64,000 nucleotides of DNA. Source: Rhodopseudomonas sp. (GTDB lineage Bacteria > Pseudomonadota > Alphaproteobacteria > Rhizobiales > Xanthobacteraceae). Below are positions 26,493 to 36,086 of the stretch, piece by piece. The stretch covers positions 1 to 64,000 of the forward strand of contig NZ_JACABA010000001.1 in NCBI RefSeq assembly GCF_013377015.1. Reading direction: 5' to 3'. Numbering within the stretch: position 1 is the stretch's first letter; every line of letters starts with the position of its first letter. The notes under the pieces were generated by a model. It was not told the origin of the DNA. It saw only the letters and a program-made list of their open reading frames with translations, and searched no databases. Made by a program: the position numbers and the translations under genes.

Positions 26493-27623
26493 ATGAAATC
26501 GCCGGTCTGCGAGATGCTGGGGATCGAATTCCCGCTGTTCGCCTTCAGCCATTGCCGCGACGTGGTCGCCGCCGTCAGCCGCGCGGGGGGCTTCGGCGTA
26601 CTGGGGGCGACGATCCACACGCCCGAGACCATCGAGCGGGAATTGAAATGGATCGACGATCACGTCGACGGCAAGCCCTACGGGCTCGACGTGCTGATCC
26701 CGGAGAACATTTCCACGGCCGGCGAAAAGGACGTCACCTGGCAGAGCCTGGAAGCGCGGGTCACTCCGGAGCATCGCGACTTCACCAGGAGCCTGCTGAA
26801 GAAATACGGCATCGATCTGCCGCCAGCGCCGGTGCGGGCGAACGAGCCGCAGCCGTTCGACGCCGACAACGCGCTGCAGCTGCTCGAAGTGTCGTTCCGG
26901 CATCCGATCCGGCTGATCGCCAACGCGCTCGGCGTGCCGCCGAAGGCGATGATCGAGATGGGCAAGCAGCACGGCGTGCCGGTGGCTGCATTGGTCGGCG
27001 CCAAGGAACACGCGATCCGCCAGGTCGCGGCCGGCGTCGATATTCTGGTGGCGCAGGGCACCGAGGCCGGCGGCCATTGCGGCGAGGTCTCCACCATGGT
27101 GCTGGTGCCGGAAGTGATCAAGGCGGTGAAGCCGATGCGCGACGTGCCGGTGCTCGCCGCCGGCGGCATCATGACCGGCCGGCAGATGGCGGCCTGCATG
27201 GCGATGGGCGCGGCCGGGGTGTGGACCGGATCGGTGTGGCTGGCGACGGTGGAATCCGAGACCACCGAAATCTTCCGCGAGAAGATGATCGCGGCGTCCT
27301 CGCGCGACGCGATCCGCTCCAAGGGGCGCACCGGCAAGCCGGCGCGGCAACTGCGCTCGGTGTGGACCGACGCCTGGGACCGCGGGCCTGGCCCCGGCGC
27401 GCTGCCGATGCCGCTGCAGAGTATCATCAGCCGCGACGCCTTCAACGCGATTGACCGCTCGGCCGCCGCCGGCAACGCCCAGGCGCGCGATCTGGTCAGC
27501 TACTTCGTCGGCCAAGGCGTCGGCCTGATCGACAGCGTCAAGAGCGCCGGCGCTGTGGTGCAGGAGTTCAAGGAGGATTTCGCCGAGGCGGTCGAGCATC
27601 TCGACGCGCTGGTGGCGGAGTGA
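26493..27623 (+). CDS. Nitronate monooxygenase-like FMN protein
   Basis: The 376-residue TIM-barrel flavoprotein has AVSRAGGFGVLGA at the N-terminal strand, VAQGTEAGGHCGEVSTM with the conserved His, and the FMN phosphate-binding VLAAGGIMTGRQMAA with GAAGVWTGS. The family oxidises nitronates or acts as an NAD(P)H-dependent FMN reductase or enoyl reductase (2-nitropropane dioxygenase group). It diverges from the Baeyer-Villiger-type monooxygenase with 270 bases between, and could be functionally linked to it. The true substrate is not evident. Confidence 0.88.
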   Translation: MKSPVCEMLGIEFPLFAFSHCRDVVAAVSRAGGFGVLGATIHTPETIERELKWIDDHVDGKPYGLDVLIPENISTAGEKDVTWQSLEARVTPEHRDFTRSLLKKYGIDLPPAPVRANEPQPFDADNALQLLEVSFRHPIRLIANALGVPPKAMIEMGKQHGVPVAALVGAKEHAIRQVAAGVDILVAQGTEAGGHCGEVSTMVLVPEVIKAVKPMRDVPVLAAGGIMTGRQMAACMAMGAAGVWTGSVWLATVESETTEIFREKMIAASSRDAIRSKGRTGKPARQLRSVWTDAWDRGPGPGALPMPLQSIISRDAFNAIDRSAAAGNAQARDLVSYFVGQGVGLIDSVKSAGAVVQEFKEDFAEAVEHLDALVAE

Positions 27624-27627
27624 GTGC

Positions 27628-27730
27628 CGTCATTGCGAGCCAACGGGTCGACGCGAAGCGCCGACCCGTTGGCGAAGCAATCCAGCGGCGGCTCTGGATT
27701 GCTTCGTCGCAAGTGCTCCTCGCAATGACA
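27628..27730. repeat. Family A palindromic repeat, long form
   Basis: CGTCATTGCGAGC and CTCGCAATGACA-type ends flank the GCAATCCAG/CTGGATTGC arms. The inner hairpin arms are CAACGGGTCG and CGACCCGTTG, a different sequence from other copies but perfectly paired. Confidence 0.85.
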
Positions 27731-27822
27731 AGTTTAAGGTCTCAATTCTGTTGAACGCAATTTGAGACAGACTCTCAGGATGAGGCCTTCGCGATTAAGT
27801 CTGAGAAAGTGACAACAAGAAA

Positions 27823-29337
27823 ATGACGACAACCCAACTCAGCCCGGACCGCATCCCCGTCATTGTCGGGATCGGCGAAATCTCCGATCATCCGAAGGAA
27901 CTCACCGCGGGGCTGGAGCCGCTGGCGCTGCTGCATAAAGCGATCAAGCGCGCCGGACAGGATTCCAATGCAAGCCTGCTGAACGACATCGACTCACTCG
28001 ACATCGTCAATTTCCTGAGCTGGCGTTACCGCGATCCCGAGCAGTTGCTCAGCGACCGGCTCGGCATCAAGCCGGCGCACGCCTATTACGGACCGGTCGG
28101 CGGCGAGAGCCCGATCCGCTACATCCACGAAGCGGCGCAGCGAATCGCGCGCGGCGAGGCCAAGGTCGCCGTGGTGTGCGGCGCCGAGGCGCAATCGACC
28201 GCGACCAAGGCGCAGCGCGCCGGCGTCGACATGCCGTGGACGCCGTTCGCGCATGACGTGCCGGAGCCGAAGCGCGGCGCGGCGTTCCAGAAACCGATGG
28301 CGGGAACGCTCGGCGTCGCGCGCCCGATCACGGTGTATCCGTTCTACGAGGCGGCCACCGCCGCGCATTGGGGCCAAACCCCGCGCGAAGCATTGCGGGA
28401 ATCCGGCGAGTTGTGGGCGCGCTATTCGGAAGTGGCGTCGCACAATCCGAATGCCTGGATCAAGCGCACTTATGCGCCGGACGAAATCACCACGCCGTCG
28501 CCCGACAATCGGCTGATCGCCTGGCCCTATACCAAGCTGATGGTCGCCAATCCGACCGTGAACCAGGGCGCCGCGGTGCTGTTGACCTCGCTGGCGCGCG
28601 CGCGCGAAGCCGGCATCGCCGAGGATCGGCTGGTGTTCGTTCACGGCGGCGCCTCGGCCGAGGAGCCGCGCGACTATTTGATCCGCGACCAGTTCTATCA
28701 GAGCCACGCCCAGAACGCGGTGCTGGAAACGGTGAAAGCGCTGGTGGGCGGCGACGGCAAGGCGTTCGATGCGATCGAGCTGTACAGTTGCTTTCCCTGC
28801 GTGCCGAAAATGGCGCGGCGCACTTTGGGCCTTGGCGACGACGTGCAGCCGACCGTAACCGGTGGGCTGACGTTCTTCGGCGCGCCGCTCAACACCTATA
28901 TGACGCATGCCGCCTGCGCGATGGTGCGACGGTTGCGCGACGGCGCCAAGCTCGGCCTGCTGTACGGCCAGGGCGGCTTCGTCACCAAGCATCACGCGCT
29001 GGTGCTGTCGCGGCAGGCGCCCGAGATTGCACTTGAGCAAGAAACCAACGTTCAGGACAAGGCCGACGCCGCGCGGGGCGCGGTGCCGGCTTTCGTAACG
29101 GACGCCAGCGGCGACGGCACGGTAGAAAGTTTCACCGTGATCTATAGCGGCAACAACGAGGTCGAGCACGGCGTCGCGATGCTGCGCACCGGCGACAATG
29201 CGCGGGCGCTGGCGCGGGTGCCAGCGCAGGACGCCGCGACGCTGGCGCATCTCACCAATCTGGACCGCACCCCGGTCGGCACGCGCGGCGCGATCAGCAC
29301 CGCGGCCGACGGCGTGTTGGAATGGCGGGCAGAATAG
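27823..29337 (+). CDS. Thiolase-like acetyl-CoA acetyltransferase family protein
   Basis: The 504-residue protein has the thiolase fold of the SCP2-like group, with an extra C-terminal domain from about residue 400. Visible pieces are PVIVGIGEIS, VAVVCGAEAQST at the position of the nucleophile loop, VNQGAAVLLTS, ELYSCFPCVP and GGLTFFGAPLNTYMTHA. The usual nucleophilic Cys loop (CxSG) is not clear, so the catalytic status is uncertain. It likely handles an acyl-CoA in thiolytic cleavage or carrier function. It stands after the nitronate monooxygenase-like gene on the same strand, separated by a family A repeat. Confidence 0.82.
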   Translation: MTTTQLSPDRIPVIVGIGEISDHPKELTAGLEPLALLHKAIKRAGQDSNASLLNDIDSLDIVNFLSWRYRDPEQLLSDRLGIKPAHAYYGPVGGESPIRYIHEAAQRIARGEAKVAVVCGAEAQSTATKAQRAGVDMPWTPFAHDVPEPKRGAAFQKPMAGTLGVARPITVYPFYEAATAAHWGQTPREALRESGELWARYSEVASHNPNAWIKRTYAPDEITTPSPDNRLIAWPYTKLMVANPTVNQGAAVLLTSLARAREAGIAEDRLVFVHGGASAEEPRDYLIRDQFYQSHAQNAVLETVKALVGGDGKAFDAIELYSCFPCVPKMARRTLGLGDDVQPTVTGGLTFFGAPLNTYMTHAACAMVRRLRDGAKLGLLYGQGGFVTKHHALVLSRQAPEIALEQETNVQDKADAARGAVPAFVTDASGDGTVESFTVIYSGNNEVEHGVAMLRTGDNARALARVPAQDAATLAHLTNLDRTPVGTRGAISTAADGVLEWRAE

Positions 29338-29393
29338 CCCGTCATCCTGAGCGCCTGATCGAAAAAGGCAACCAATAGACCCAAGGTCGATTT

Positions 29394-29500
29394 CGTCATT
29401 GCGAGCCGAGGCCGGCGCGAAGCGCCGCCGAAAGCGAAGCAATCCAGGGGCCGCAGGCACAGACTGGATTGCTTCGTCGCAAGAGCTCCTCGCAATGACG
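29394..29500. repeat. Family A palindromic repeat, long form
   Basis: Standard CGTCATTGCGAG/CTCGCAATGACG ends and GAAGCAATCCAG/CTGGATTGCTTC arms are present. The inner hairpin GGCCGGCGC-gaa-GCGCCG has lost a base pair. A family-B-like fragment lies just before it. Confidence 0.85.
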
Positions 29501-29577
29501 AGCTCAAGCGGTCGATTTCATTGAACGCATTTTGAGTCAGACTCTCACGATGCGGGCAGCAAGTGGAGCGAGCGCCC

Positions 29578-30777
29578 CTACCCCTTCTGGTCCTGCTTCT
29601 CCGACGCCGTCGCGGGCTTGGGCCGCTTCGTCGCGCCGACGACGCGGACCTGGTCTCCGTCGGCGAGGCCATCCGGAGGTGCGACGATGATGCGGTCATC
29701 CGCCGCGAGGCCAGCGCCGATCTCGATGTCGCGGCCGAGATCGCGGGCAATCGTCACGGTCTTGAACAACACCCGTTCGTCGGACCCGACGGTGGCGACC
29801 CGCAACCCGCCCTGGTTGAACATCAGCGCGCTGGCGGGAATGTGCAGCGGCACCGCGTCGCGTACCAGGCTGAGCTTCACATTGGCATAGCCGCCGGGCA
29901 TCAACTCGCCGCCGGCATTGTCGAGCGCGAGCTGCATCCGCGTGGTGCCGGAAGCGACATCGACCGACTGCGACGAAGCTTCCACCGTCGCCGGAAAAGT
30001 CCGGTTCGGATATTCCGGCAGCGTGATGACCGCCTTGGCGCCGATCCTGATCGCGGGCGCGTAACTCTGCGGCACGTTGACATAGACCCGCAGCTTGCTG
30101 ATATCGGAGATCACGAACATTGCGGGACCGGTGCCGGCGCCGCCGGAAATCAGCGCGCCGACATCGGTGTTGCGTTCGGTCACCACGCCGTCAAACGGCA
30201 CGACGATTTTCTTGTAGCCGGCCAGCGCCTCCAGCCGCTCGACATTGGCCTGGCCGGAGTTCACCGCCGCCTTCTTGTTCGAGAGGTCGGCGGTGCGCTC
30301 GTCGATTTCCTGCATCGAGACGAAGTTCGATGCGATCAACGACTTGCGCCGATTGAGTGTGGCTTCAGACAGTTTGGCACTGGCCTGCTGGCTGGCGAGA
30401 TCGGCGCGCGCCTGCAACAGCTGCTGGTCGAGGTCGGGCGCCTCGATCTCGGCGATCACCTGCCCGGCCTTGACCCGTGCGCCGATATCGGCGCTCCAGC
30501 TCTTCAGATAGCCCGAGACGCGGGCGAAGATCGGCGCCCTTGAATAGGCCTCGAGCCGGCCCGGCAGATCAAGCGTGGCGTTGAGCACCTTGCCGTCGGG
30601 CAGTGTCACCGCGACGCTCGGGATTGCCTGCTCGTCGGTCCAGGTCCGCAGCTCGGCATTGCCCTTTTCCCGCGCCATGATGCCGGTGACGACGATCGCG
30701 ACCCCGACGCACAGCACGGCGACGCCGGCGATGCCCAGCCCGCGTCGCGACCGTCCGGCTTTGGGTTCAGTCGACAT
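29578..30777 (-). CDS. RND efflux periplasmic adaptor (HlyD family)
   Basis: The 399-residue membrane-fusion protein has an N-terminal anchor near 15-35 (GVAVLCVGVAIVVTGIMA). It continues with the lipoyl half PIFARVSGYLKSWSADIGARVKAGQVIAEIEAP, a coiled-coil hairpin (about 115-180), the second lipoyl half IVVPFDGVVTERNTDVGALI, and beta-barrel and membrane-proximal domains. It joins the inner-membrane pump to an outer-membrane channel. It lies 1 base after the RND transporter stop, in the same operon. No TolC-type channel gene is in the window. Confidence 0.93.
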   Translation of the reverse strand: MSTEPKAGRSRRGLGIAGVAVLCVGVAIVVTGIMAREKGNAELRTWTDEQAIPSVAVTLPDGKVLNATLDLPGRLEAYSRAPIFARVSGYLKSWSADIGARVKAGQVIAEIEAPDLDQQLLQARADLASQQASAKLSEATLNRRKSLIASNFVSMQEIDERTADLSNKKAAVNSGQANVERLEALAGYKKIVVPFDGVVTERNTDVGALISGGAGTGPAMFVISDISKLRVYVNVPQSYAPAIRIGAKAVITLPEYPNRTFPATVEASSQSVDVASGTTRMQLALDNAGGELMPGGYANVKLSLVRDAVPLHIPASALMFNQGGLRVATVGSDERVLFKTVTIARDLGRDIEIGAGLAADDRIIVAPPDGLADGDQVRVVGATKRPKPATASEKQDQKG

Positions 30778-30778
30778 G

Positions 30779-33700
30779 CTAGATCTCCGCTGCCTCGGCG
30801 TTTAGCGCCGGCTGCTTCTTGTGGACCATACTGAACACCACCGGCACGAACATCAGCGTGGCGATGGTAGCAAAAATCAGGCCGCCGACCACAGCCCGGC
30901 CGAGCGGCGCGTTCTGCTCGCCGCCCTCGCCGAGCCCCAACGCCATCGGCGCCATGCCGATGATCATCGCCAGCGCCGTCATCAGCACCGGACGGAAACG
31001 GACGAAGCCGGCTTCCAGCGCGGCCGGCACCGGATCGCCGAGCACTGCGTAGCGTTCGCGCGCGAACGAAATCACCAGCACGCTGTTCGCGGTGGCGACG
31101 CCCATGCACATGATTGCGCCGGTCAGCGCCGGCACCGACAGCGTGGTGTGGGTGGTGAACAACATCCAGACAATGCCGGCCAGCGCCGCCGGCAGCGCGC
31201 TGACGATCACGAACGGATCGGACCAGGACTGGAAGTTCACCACGATCAGCAGATAGATCAGCACGATCGCAGCCAATAGGCCGAACAACAGCCCGGAGAA
31301 CGCGCTGTTCATGGTCTGCACCTGCCCCAGCAGCACCACCGAACTGCCCTTCGGCACCGCGCTTGCGGTGTCGTCGATCACCTTGCGGACATCGGCCGCC
31401 ACCGCGCCAAGATCGCGGCCCTGCGGCGTCGCGAAGATCTGCACCAGCGACTGGATGTCGTATTGCGAGATCACCGCATTGCCGGCGGAGCGCGAGATCT
31501 TGGCGATGCCGCCAAGGATCGGCGAATTCGAAGCGCCCACCGCGGAGACCGGCAGCGTCTCCAGCGCGCTCAATGAATCGATCAGATACTGCGGGGTCTG
31601 CATCACGATCGAATAGGACACGCCGTTGTCCGGGTTGAGAAAGTAGGTCGGCGCCACTTGCGAAGAGCCGGCAAGGTTGACTACCAAACTGTTGGTGACG
31701 TCGCGCTCGGTGAGGCCGACATATTGCGCGCGGGTGCGGTCGACGTCGATGTTGAACACCGGATTGTTCGGCGATTGCTGGATCCGTGCGTCGGCGATGC
31801 CCGGAATCCGTCGGACCTTACTCAACAGCTTGTTGGCGTATTGGAAATTCGCAGCCAGATTGGCGCCGCGGACTTGCAGATCGATCGGCGCCGGGGCGCC
31901 GAAATTCAGGATCTGACTGACGATGTCGGCCGGCAGGAAGGCGAAACTCATCCCGGGAAACTGCCGCGGCAATTGCTCGCGCAGCGCCTGCACGTAGTTC
32001 TCGGTCGGCCGGTGCTCGGGCTTCAGCTTGATCTGGATGTCGCCGTCCTGGGTGCCGATCACGCCGGTGTTGTTATAGGTGAGATTGATGCCCGAGATCG
32101 GCATGCCGATATTGTCGGTCATGGTGTCGATCTGGTCCGGCGGAATGATCCGGCGGATCGTCTTCTGCACATCGGCGAGCTGATTGGCGGTTTCCTCGAC
32201 CCTGGTGCCGACCTGGGTGCGGACATGCATCAGGATCTGGCCGGCGTCGACCGAGGGAAAGAAGTTGCGGCCCAGATACGGCACCAGCGCAAACGATACG
32301 CCGACGATCCCGACGAAGCCGAACACGAACACCGCGCGGTGTGCCATCGCCAGCGTCAACAGATCGCCATAGCCGTGCCGGAATCGCGAGAACAGGCCTT
32401 CGAATCCCTGCTGGAACCGGACCAGCGGATTGCGCGACGGACGTTTGCCTTCGATGCTGCTGTGATGCAGGTGCGGCTGCAGCAGATACTTCGCCATCGT
32501 CGGCACCAGCGTGCGCGACAGCAGGAACGACCACGTCATCGCGAACATCACGGCTTCGGCCATCGGCACGAACAGGAAGCGCGCGACGCCCTGCAGGAAG
32601 AACATCGGGACGAACACGATGCAAATACACAGCAGCGACACGAAGGCCGGGGTCACGATCTGGTTGGCGCCGTCCATGATCGCGGTTTCGACCTCCTTGC
32701 CCTGCTCCAGATGCCAGTTGATGTTCTCGATCGTCACCGTGGCGTCATCGACCAGAATGCCGACCGCGAGCGCCAACCCGCCCAGCGTCATGATATTCAG
32801 GGTCTCACCGATCACCGACAGCATGATGACGGCGCCCAGCACCGACAGCGGGATCGAGACCGCGATGATCAGCGTCGAGCGCCAGCTGCCCAGAAACAGC
32901 AGGATCATCACGCTGGTCAGCAGCGCGGCGATGATACCCTCATAGGCGACGCCGGTGATGGCGCCGCGGACGAACACCGACTGGTCGCCGATGAAGCCGA
33001 TCTTCAGCGCGTCCGGCAGCGACGACTTGACGTCGATTACCTTCTGCTTGATGCCGGCGATGATATCCAGCGTCGAGACCGCGCCGGCCTTCAGCACCAT
33101 CATCAGCACCGAGCGGGCGCCATCGACATGCACGATATTGGTCTGCGGCGGGTTGCCGTCGCGCACCGATGCCACGTCGCGGACGTAGACCATCGCCCCG
33201 TTCACCGTCTTGATCGGCAGGTTGCCGAGATCGGCCATCTGCAACGGCGAGTTGTTGAGCTGGATGACGTATTCGAAGCCGCCGATCTTCTGGGTGCCGA
33301 CCGGCGTGATCAGGTTCTGCGCCGCCAGCGCGTTGGCGACGTCCTGCCCGGACAGGCCGCGGGCCTGCAATGCGCCGGGATCGAGATCGATCTGGACCTG
33401 GCGCTGCTTGCCGCCGAACGGATAGGGAATCGCGGCGCCCGGCACCGTGACGAGCGGCGTGCGCAACTGGTTGATGCCAATGTCGGCGAGGTTCTGCTCG
33501 GTCAGCCCGTCGCCCGACAGCGCCACCTGGATGATCGGCACCGTAGAGGCCGAGTAGTTCAGGATCAAAGGCGGCGTGGCGCCGGGCGGCATCTGCTTGA
33601 TCAGCGTCTGCGAGATCGCGGTGACCTGGGCGTTGGCGGTGCGGATATCGACGTTGGGCTGGAAGAAGATCTTGACGATGCCGAAGCCGCTATAGGAATT

Positions 33701-33952
33701 GGCCGAGATGTGCTCGATGTCGTTGACCGTGGTGGTCAGAGCGCGCTGGAACGGCGTGGTGATGCGGCCGGCCATCTGGTCCGGCGGCAGCCCGGTGTAT
33801 TGCCAGATCACCCCGATCACCGGGATCCGGATTTCGGGGAAAATGTCGGTCGGGGTGCGCAGCGCGGCGAGCGGGCCGACGATCAGCAGCAGCAAGGCCA
33901 GCACGACGAAGGTGTACGGCCGGCTCAGGGCGATGCGGACCAGCGCGATCAT
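30779..33952 (-). CDS. RND efflux transporter permease
   Basis: The 1057-residue pump has the RND plan: a first membrane helix at the N-terminus, a large periplasmic loop, a membrane bundle with GILVDDATVTIENI (proton-relay Asp pair in helix 4), a second large loop from about 540, and a terminal bundle ending near 1040. It exports hydrophobic or toxic compounds using the proton gradient together with the adaptor encoded downstream. It is of the AcrB/MMPL-type ACR_tran family and probably not a metal pump, since the metal-transport motifs are not obvious. The substrate is unknown. No local regulator is seen. Confidence 0.95.
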   Translation of the reverse strand: MIALVRIALSRPYTFVVLALLLLIVGPLAALRTPTDIFPEIRIPVIGVIWQYTGLPPDQMAGRITTPFQRALTTTVNDIEHISANSYSGFGIVKIFFQPNVDIRTANAQVTAISQTLIKQMPPGATPPLILNYSASTVPIIQVALSGDGLTEQNLADIGINQLRTPLVTVPGAAIPYPFGGKQRQVQIDLDPGALQARGLSGQDVANALAAQNLITPVGTQKIGGFEYVIQLNNSPLQMADLGNLPIKTVNGAMVYVRDVASVRDGNPPQTNIVHVDGARSVLMMVLKAGAVSTLDIIAGIKQKVIDVKSSLPDALKIGFIGDQSVFVRGAITGVAYEGIIAALLTSVMILLFLGSWRSTLIIAVSIPLSVLGAVIMLSVIGETLNIMTLGGLALAVGILVDDATVTIENINWHLEQGKEVETAIMDGANQIVTPAFVSLLCICIVFVPMFFLQGVARFLFVPMAEAVMFAMTWSFLLSRTLVPTMAKYLLQPHLHHSSIEGKRPSRNPLVRFQQGFEGLFSRFRHGYGDLLTLAMAHRAVFVFGFVGIVGVSFALVPYLGRNFFPSVDAGQILMHVRTQVGTRVEETANQLADVQKTIRRIIPPDQIDTMTDNIGMPISGINLTYNNTGVIGTQDGDIQIKLKPEHRPTENYVQALREQLPRQFPGMSFAFLPADIVSQILNFGAPAPIDLQVRGANLAANFQYANKLLSKVRRIPGIADARIQQSPNNPVFNIDVDRTRAQYVGLTERDVTNSLVVNLAGSSQVAPTYFLNPDNGVSYSIVMQTPQYLIDSLSALETLPVSAVGASNSPILGGIAKISRSAGNAVISQYDIQSLVQIFATPQGRDLGAVAADVRKVIDDTASAVPKGSSVVLLGQVQTMNSAFSGLLFGLLAAIVLIYLLIVVNFQSWSDPFVIVSALPAALAGIVWMLFTTHTTLSVPALTGAIMCMGVATANSVLVISFARERYAVLGDPVPAALEAGFVRFRPVLMTALAMIIGMAPMALGLGEGGEQNAPLGRAVVGGLIFATIATLMFVPVVFSMVHKKQPALNAEAAEI

Positions 33953-34127
33953 CAGTCAGGTAATCCCCGATCTATGGAACTAACTTGGATTGGGCGGACC
34001 AGCCGCCACAGCTGATTTAACCGAACCGGCGGCAAATAGCCAACGGCGACCGGGGGCTCTAAGCACCCATAGGCGGTACTTCCGCGATCGGCCGGAACTT
34101 TCACGAGAGATTGATCGCTGCGATGCA

Positions 34128-34155
34128 CAATGACGCGCGTCGACGCGCGTCATTG
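34128..34155. repeat. Perfect 28-base palindrome
   Basis: CAATGACGCGCG-TC and GA-CGCGCGTCATTG are exact reverse complements with no loop. It contains the CAATGACG end sequence of family A repeats and could be a collapsed copy. It lies downstream of the BKACE gene stop. Confidence 0.6.
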
Positions 34156-34175
34156 CGACGTCATACGCCGCGGCG

Positions 34176-35099
34176 TCAAACCTCCAGCTTGTCGCCACCC
34201 TTGAGATCAAGGATTTCGCGGGCTTCGTCGGGCGTCGCGATTTCGAGGCCGAGGCCCTCGATGATCTTGCGCGCCAGCGTCACCTGCTCGGCGTTCGACG
34301 CCGCCATGCGGCCAGGCGCAGCCCAAAGCGAATCTTCCAGGCCGACACGGATATTGCCGCCCATCGCAGCCGCCATCGCGGCGATCGGCAGCTGGTTGCG
34401 GCCCGCGCCCAGCACCGACCAGACGAATTTGTCGCCGAACAGCCGGTCCGCGGTGCGCTTCATGTGCAGCACGTCCTCGGGATGCGCGCCGGTGCCGCCC
34501 TGCAGGCCGAACACCGTCTGCACGAACAAAGGCGGCTTCACCAGGCCCTGTTCGAGGAAGTAGTTCAGGTTGTAGAGATGCGCGGTGTCGTAGCATTCGA
34601 ACTCGAAGCGCGTGCCGCTGCCGGACAGCGTGTTCAGTACATATTCGATGTCCGCGAAGGTGTTGCGGAACACGATGTCCTTGTTCTGCAAGTGCTTCAG
34701 CTCCCAGTCTTGCTCGAAGCTCTTGAACCGGTTGAGCATGCCGAAAAACGCGAAATTCATCGAACCCATATTGAGAGAGGCGACTTCCGGCTTGTAGACC
34801 GCAGCGGGGCGGACCCGCTCGTCCACCGTCATGGTCGGCGAGCCGCCGGTAGTGAGATTGATCACGCAGTTGGAGCGCTGCTTGATGATCTTGAGAAACG
34901 GCTCGAAGGCTTCCGGGCTCTGATCCGGCTGGCCGGTCTTCGGGTTGCGGGCGTGCAGATGCACGATCGCGGCGCCGGCCTCGGCGGCGTCGACCGCGGC
35001 ATCGGCGATCTCTTGCGGTGTCACCGGCAGTGCCTTCGACATCGACGGCGTATGGATCGCGCCGGTGACGGCGCAGGTGATGATGACTTTGCGGGCCAT
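34176..35099 (-). CDS. BKACE family beta-keto acid cleavage enzyme
   Basis: The 307-residue TIM-barrel enzyme (formerly DUF849) has ITCAVTGAIHTP at the first strand, the zinc-binding His-x-His in IVHLHARNP, NLTTGGSPTMTVDERV, and VGLEDSLWAAPGRMA near the C-terminus. Family members condense a beta-keto acid with acetyl-CoA to give an acyl-CoA and acetoacetate, as in lysine fermentation (Kce) and carnitine breakdown. It follows a dehydrogenase that could make its keto-acid substrate, and is the last gene of an importer operon. The natural beta-keto acid is not known. Confidence 0.9.
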   Translation of the reverse strand: MARKVIITCAVTGAIHTPSMSKALPVTPQEIADAAVDAAEAGAAIVHLHARNPKTGQPDQSPEAFEPFLKIIKQRSNCVINLTTGGSPTMTVDERVRPAAVYKPEVASLNMGSMNFAFFGMLNRFKSFEQDWELKHLQNKDIVFRNTFADIEYVLNTLSGSGTRFEFECYDTAHLYNLNYFLEQGLVKPPLFVQTVFGLQGGTGAHPEDVLHMKRTADRLFGDKFVWSVLGAGRNQLPIAAMAAAMGGNIRVGLEDSLWAAPGRMAASNAEQVTLARKIIEGLGLEIATPDEAREILDLKGGDKLEV

Positions 35100-35132
35100 G
35101 TTGCTCTCTTTCTTGCTTTTCAGTCGTCAGGC

Positions 35133-36086
35133 TTAGTCGATCTGCGTCTTCTTGTGCGCGGCCAGCGCCGCGAGGCGTTGGTTGCGCCGCGCGGTCAGCG
35201 CGGCGATCCGGTCCGGGGTCGGCTGATGCGGCCAGGCGGCGATCACGCGGTCGACATTCGGGCTTTGATACACTTCGGGGCCGGCGGATGCGGCCGCCAG
35301 TTCCTTGTAAAAGCCGGTGTAGCGCGCGCAATAGTCCGGAATGCCGCCGGGTGCGTTCAGTTCGATGGTCTCGAACGGGCCGAGGAACGACCAGCGCAGC
35401 CCCAGGCCATCCTTGACGGTGTGGTCGAGATCTTCCGCCGACACAAAACCCTCGCCGACCAGCCGAAACGCTTCCGCCAGCAGCGCGCCCTGCAGGCGGT
35501 TGAGGATGAAGCCGTTGATCTCCTTGTTGACCGTCACCGGGACCTGGCCAATGGCGCGATAGATCGCGCGGGCGCGGTCGATCGCCTCGGGCGCGGTCCA
35601 TGGCGCGCCGCACAGTTCGACCAGCGGCACCAGATGCGGCGGATTGACCGGATGCCCGACCAGGCAGCGCGCCCGGCCCGGCAAACCTTCCGTGAATCGC
35701 GAGGCGACGATCGCCGAGGTCGATGACACCAACAGGGCGTCGGGCGGCGCGAGGCGATCGAGCTCTTTGAAGATCGCGATCTTCTGCGCGACGTCTTCCG
35801 GGCCGTTCTCTTGCACGAAGGCGACGCCCTGCACGGCGTCGGCCAGCGACGCCGCGACCGCGACCCGCGCCGCGGCGGCGGCGGGATCTGTGGCAAGCCC
35901 ATGCTTCGCCAGCGCGTGCAACTCGTCGCGGATCAGCGCCAGCGCTGCATTCAGCGTCGGCGCGTGCGGATCGGTCAGCCGCACACTCCAGCCGGCGCGG
36001 GCGAAGATCGCGGCCCAGGCCCGGCCGATCAGGCCGACGCCGACGATCGCCACGCTGCGGTTGTTGTCGTTCATGATGTCACTCAC
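35133..36086 (-). CDS. 3-hydroxyacid dehydrogenase, lambda-crystallin/L-gulonate 3-dehydrogenase-like
   Basis: The 317-residue NAD enzyme of the 3-hydroxyacyl-CoA dehydrogenase superfamily has the Rossmann motif VAIVGVGLIGRAWA, catalytic His in VGHPVNPPHLVPLVELCG, and INGFILNRLQGALLAEAF. The DGLGLRWSFLGPFETIELNA stretch resembles lambda-crystallin/L-gulonate 3-dehydrogenase and L-carnitine dehydrogenase. It oxidises a 3-hydroxy acid to a beta-keto acid. The GTG start overlaps the ABC fusion's TGA; an ATG 12 bases later is possible. The BKACE gene follows after 33 bases, which suggests that the product is cleaved by that enzyme. Confidence 0.87.
   Translation of the reverse strand: MSDIMNDNNRSVAIVGVGLIGRAWAAIFARAGWSVRLTDPHAPTLNAALALIRDELHALAKHGLATDPAAAAARVAVAASLADAVQGVAFVQENGPEDVAQKIAIFKELDRLAPPDALLVSSTSAIVASRFTEGLPGRARCLVGHPVNPPHLVPLVELCGAPWTAPEAIDRARAIYRAIGQVPVTVNKEINGFILNRLQGALLAEAFRLVGEGFVSAEDLDHTVKDGLGLRWSFLGPFETIELNAPGGIPDYCARYTGFYKELAAASAGPEVYQSPNVDRVIAAWPHQPTPDRIAALTARRNQRLAALAAHKKTQID

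Noticed and set aside
26223-27599. N-terminal extension of the Baeyer-Villiger monooxygenase frame (up to 1015 residues)
   Set aside because: The extension is antisense to the nitronate monooxygenase-like gene; conserved sequence starts at the ATG at 26222.
31658-34015. 785-residue plus-strand frame over the RND pump
   Set aside because: Asp/His/Arg-rich antisense product of a conserved transporter gene; no independent support.
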